Shown here: positions 32,765 through 32,878 of the stretch, piece by piece | How positions within the stretch are numbered: the first letter of the stretch is position 1 | Layout: each line of letters begins with the position of its first letter | NCBI GenBank assembly: GCA_013816615.1 | Contig: JACDED010000042.1 | Location: forward strand, 1 to 32,878 | DNA length: 32,878 bases | Source: Bacteroidota bacterium | GTDB taxonomy: Bacteria > Bacteroidota > Bacteroidia > B-17B0 > Aurantibacillaceae | Direction of reading: 5' to 3' | Notes under the pieces: generated by a model | The model's database searches: none | What the model was told of the DNA's origin: nothing | What the model saw: only the letters and a program-made list of their open reading frames with translations | Made by a program: the position numbers and the translations under genes

Positions 32765-32878
32765 AGAGCGCTGCAAAACTCCGATAAGTTTTTTTTGATT
32801 TTGTTTCGCGACAAAAATTTTAAAATCATAGACAGTATTTTGTCGTTTTAGTCCTAAACCTTTGAGTTTATATAATCA

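Noticed and set aside
32765-32800. Hairpin plus T-run near 32776-32792 as a terminator for the 31048 gene
   Set aside because: The stem is only about six A-T-rich pairs and would be unstable; too weak to call.

Overview
The window reads as AT-rich chromosomal DNA of a member of the Bacteroidota. Support comes from type IX secretion (T9SS) sorting domains of both types (a CHU_C-type C-terminus at 10942-12960 and a type A C-terminus at 28324-30981), an alternative complex III operon with Bacteroidota-style gene order, an orphan TonB-plug/carboxypeptidase-regulatory protein, signal peptides ending in 'AQ', and weak or absent Shine-Dalgarno sequences. No rRNA, tRNA, CRISPR array or prophage was seen. 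I cannot name a genus.

Layout. (1) 3-677: the 3' end of a TonB-plug protein gene, closed by a hairpin terminator shared with the convergent maf gene. (2) 747-10284, all on the minus strand and tightly spaced: purD, ccmB, ccmC, a ccmD-like gene, ccmE, ccmF/ccsA, a DUF2520 Rossmann protein, a KdsC-like HAD phosphatase, a REP-associated transposase (RAYT) flanked by two nearly identical palindromes, a UbiA-family prenyltransferase and maf. The cytochrome c maturation genes supply holocytochromes; the RAYT unit looks inserted into an otherwise compact gene string. (3) 10330-16330: envelope and secreted proteins, namely a very basic secreted protein, a CHU_C protein, a small beta-sandwich protein, a secreted von Willebrand A protein and an LpxR-like outer-membrane protein, separated by repeat-rich spacers. 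(4) 16539-28061, minus strand: actA-actB-actC-actD-actE-actF-coxB-coxA, a quinol:cytochrome c oxidoreductase plus cytochrome oxidase subunits II and I, ending at a strong terminator. (5) 28324-32712: a large Asp-box T9SS cargo protein, divergent from an unrecognised 554-residue protein with a possible acetyltransferase-like core.

How it fits together: the act-cox operon encodes a quinol-to-oxygen electron path rich in c-type haem (at least seven CxxCH sites), and the ccm genes in the same window are part of the machinery that attaches such haems. CcmE has Cys in place of the usual haem-binding His, and ccmA, ccmG and ccmH are not present here.

The items most worth a second look are the RAYT with its paired palindromes, the structured GC-rich island at about 15172-15262, the unrecognised protein at 31048-32712, the Cys-type CcmE, the UbiA/HAD/DUF2520/Maf neighbourhood, and the six-haem ActA.
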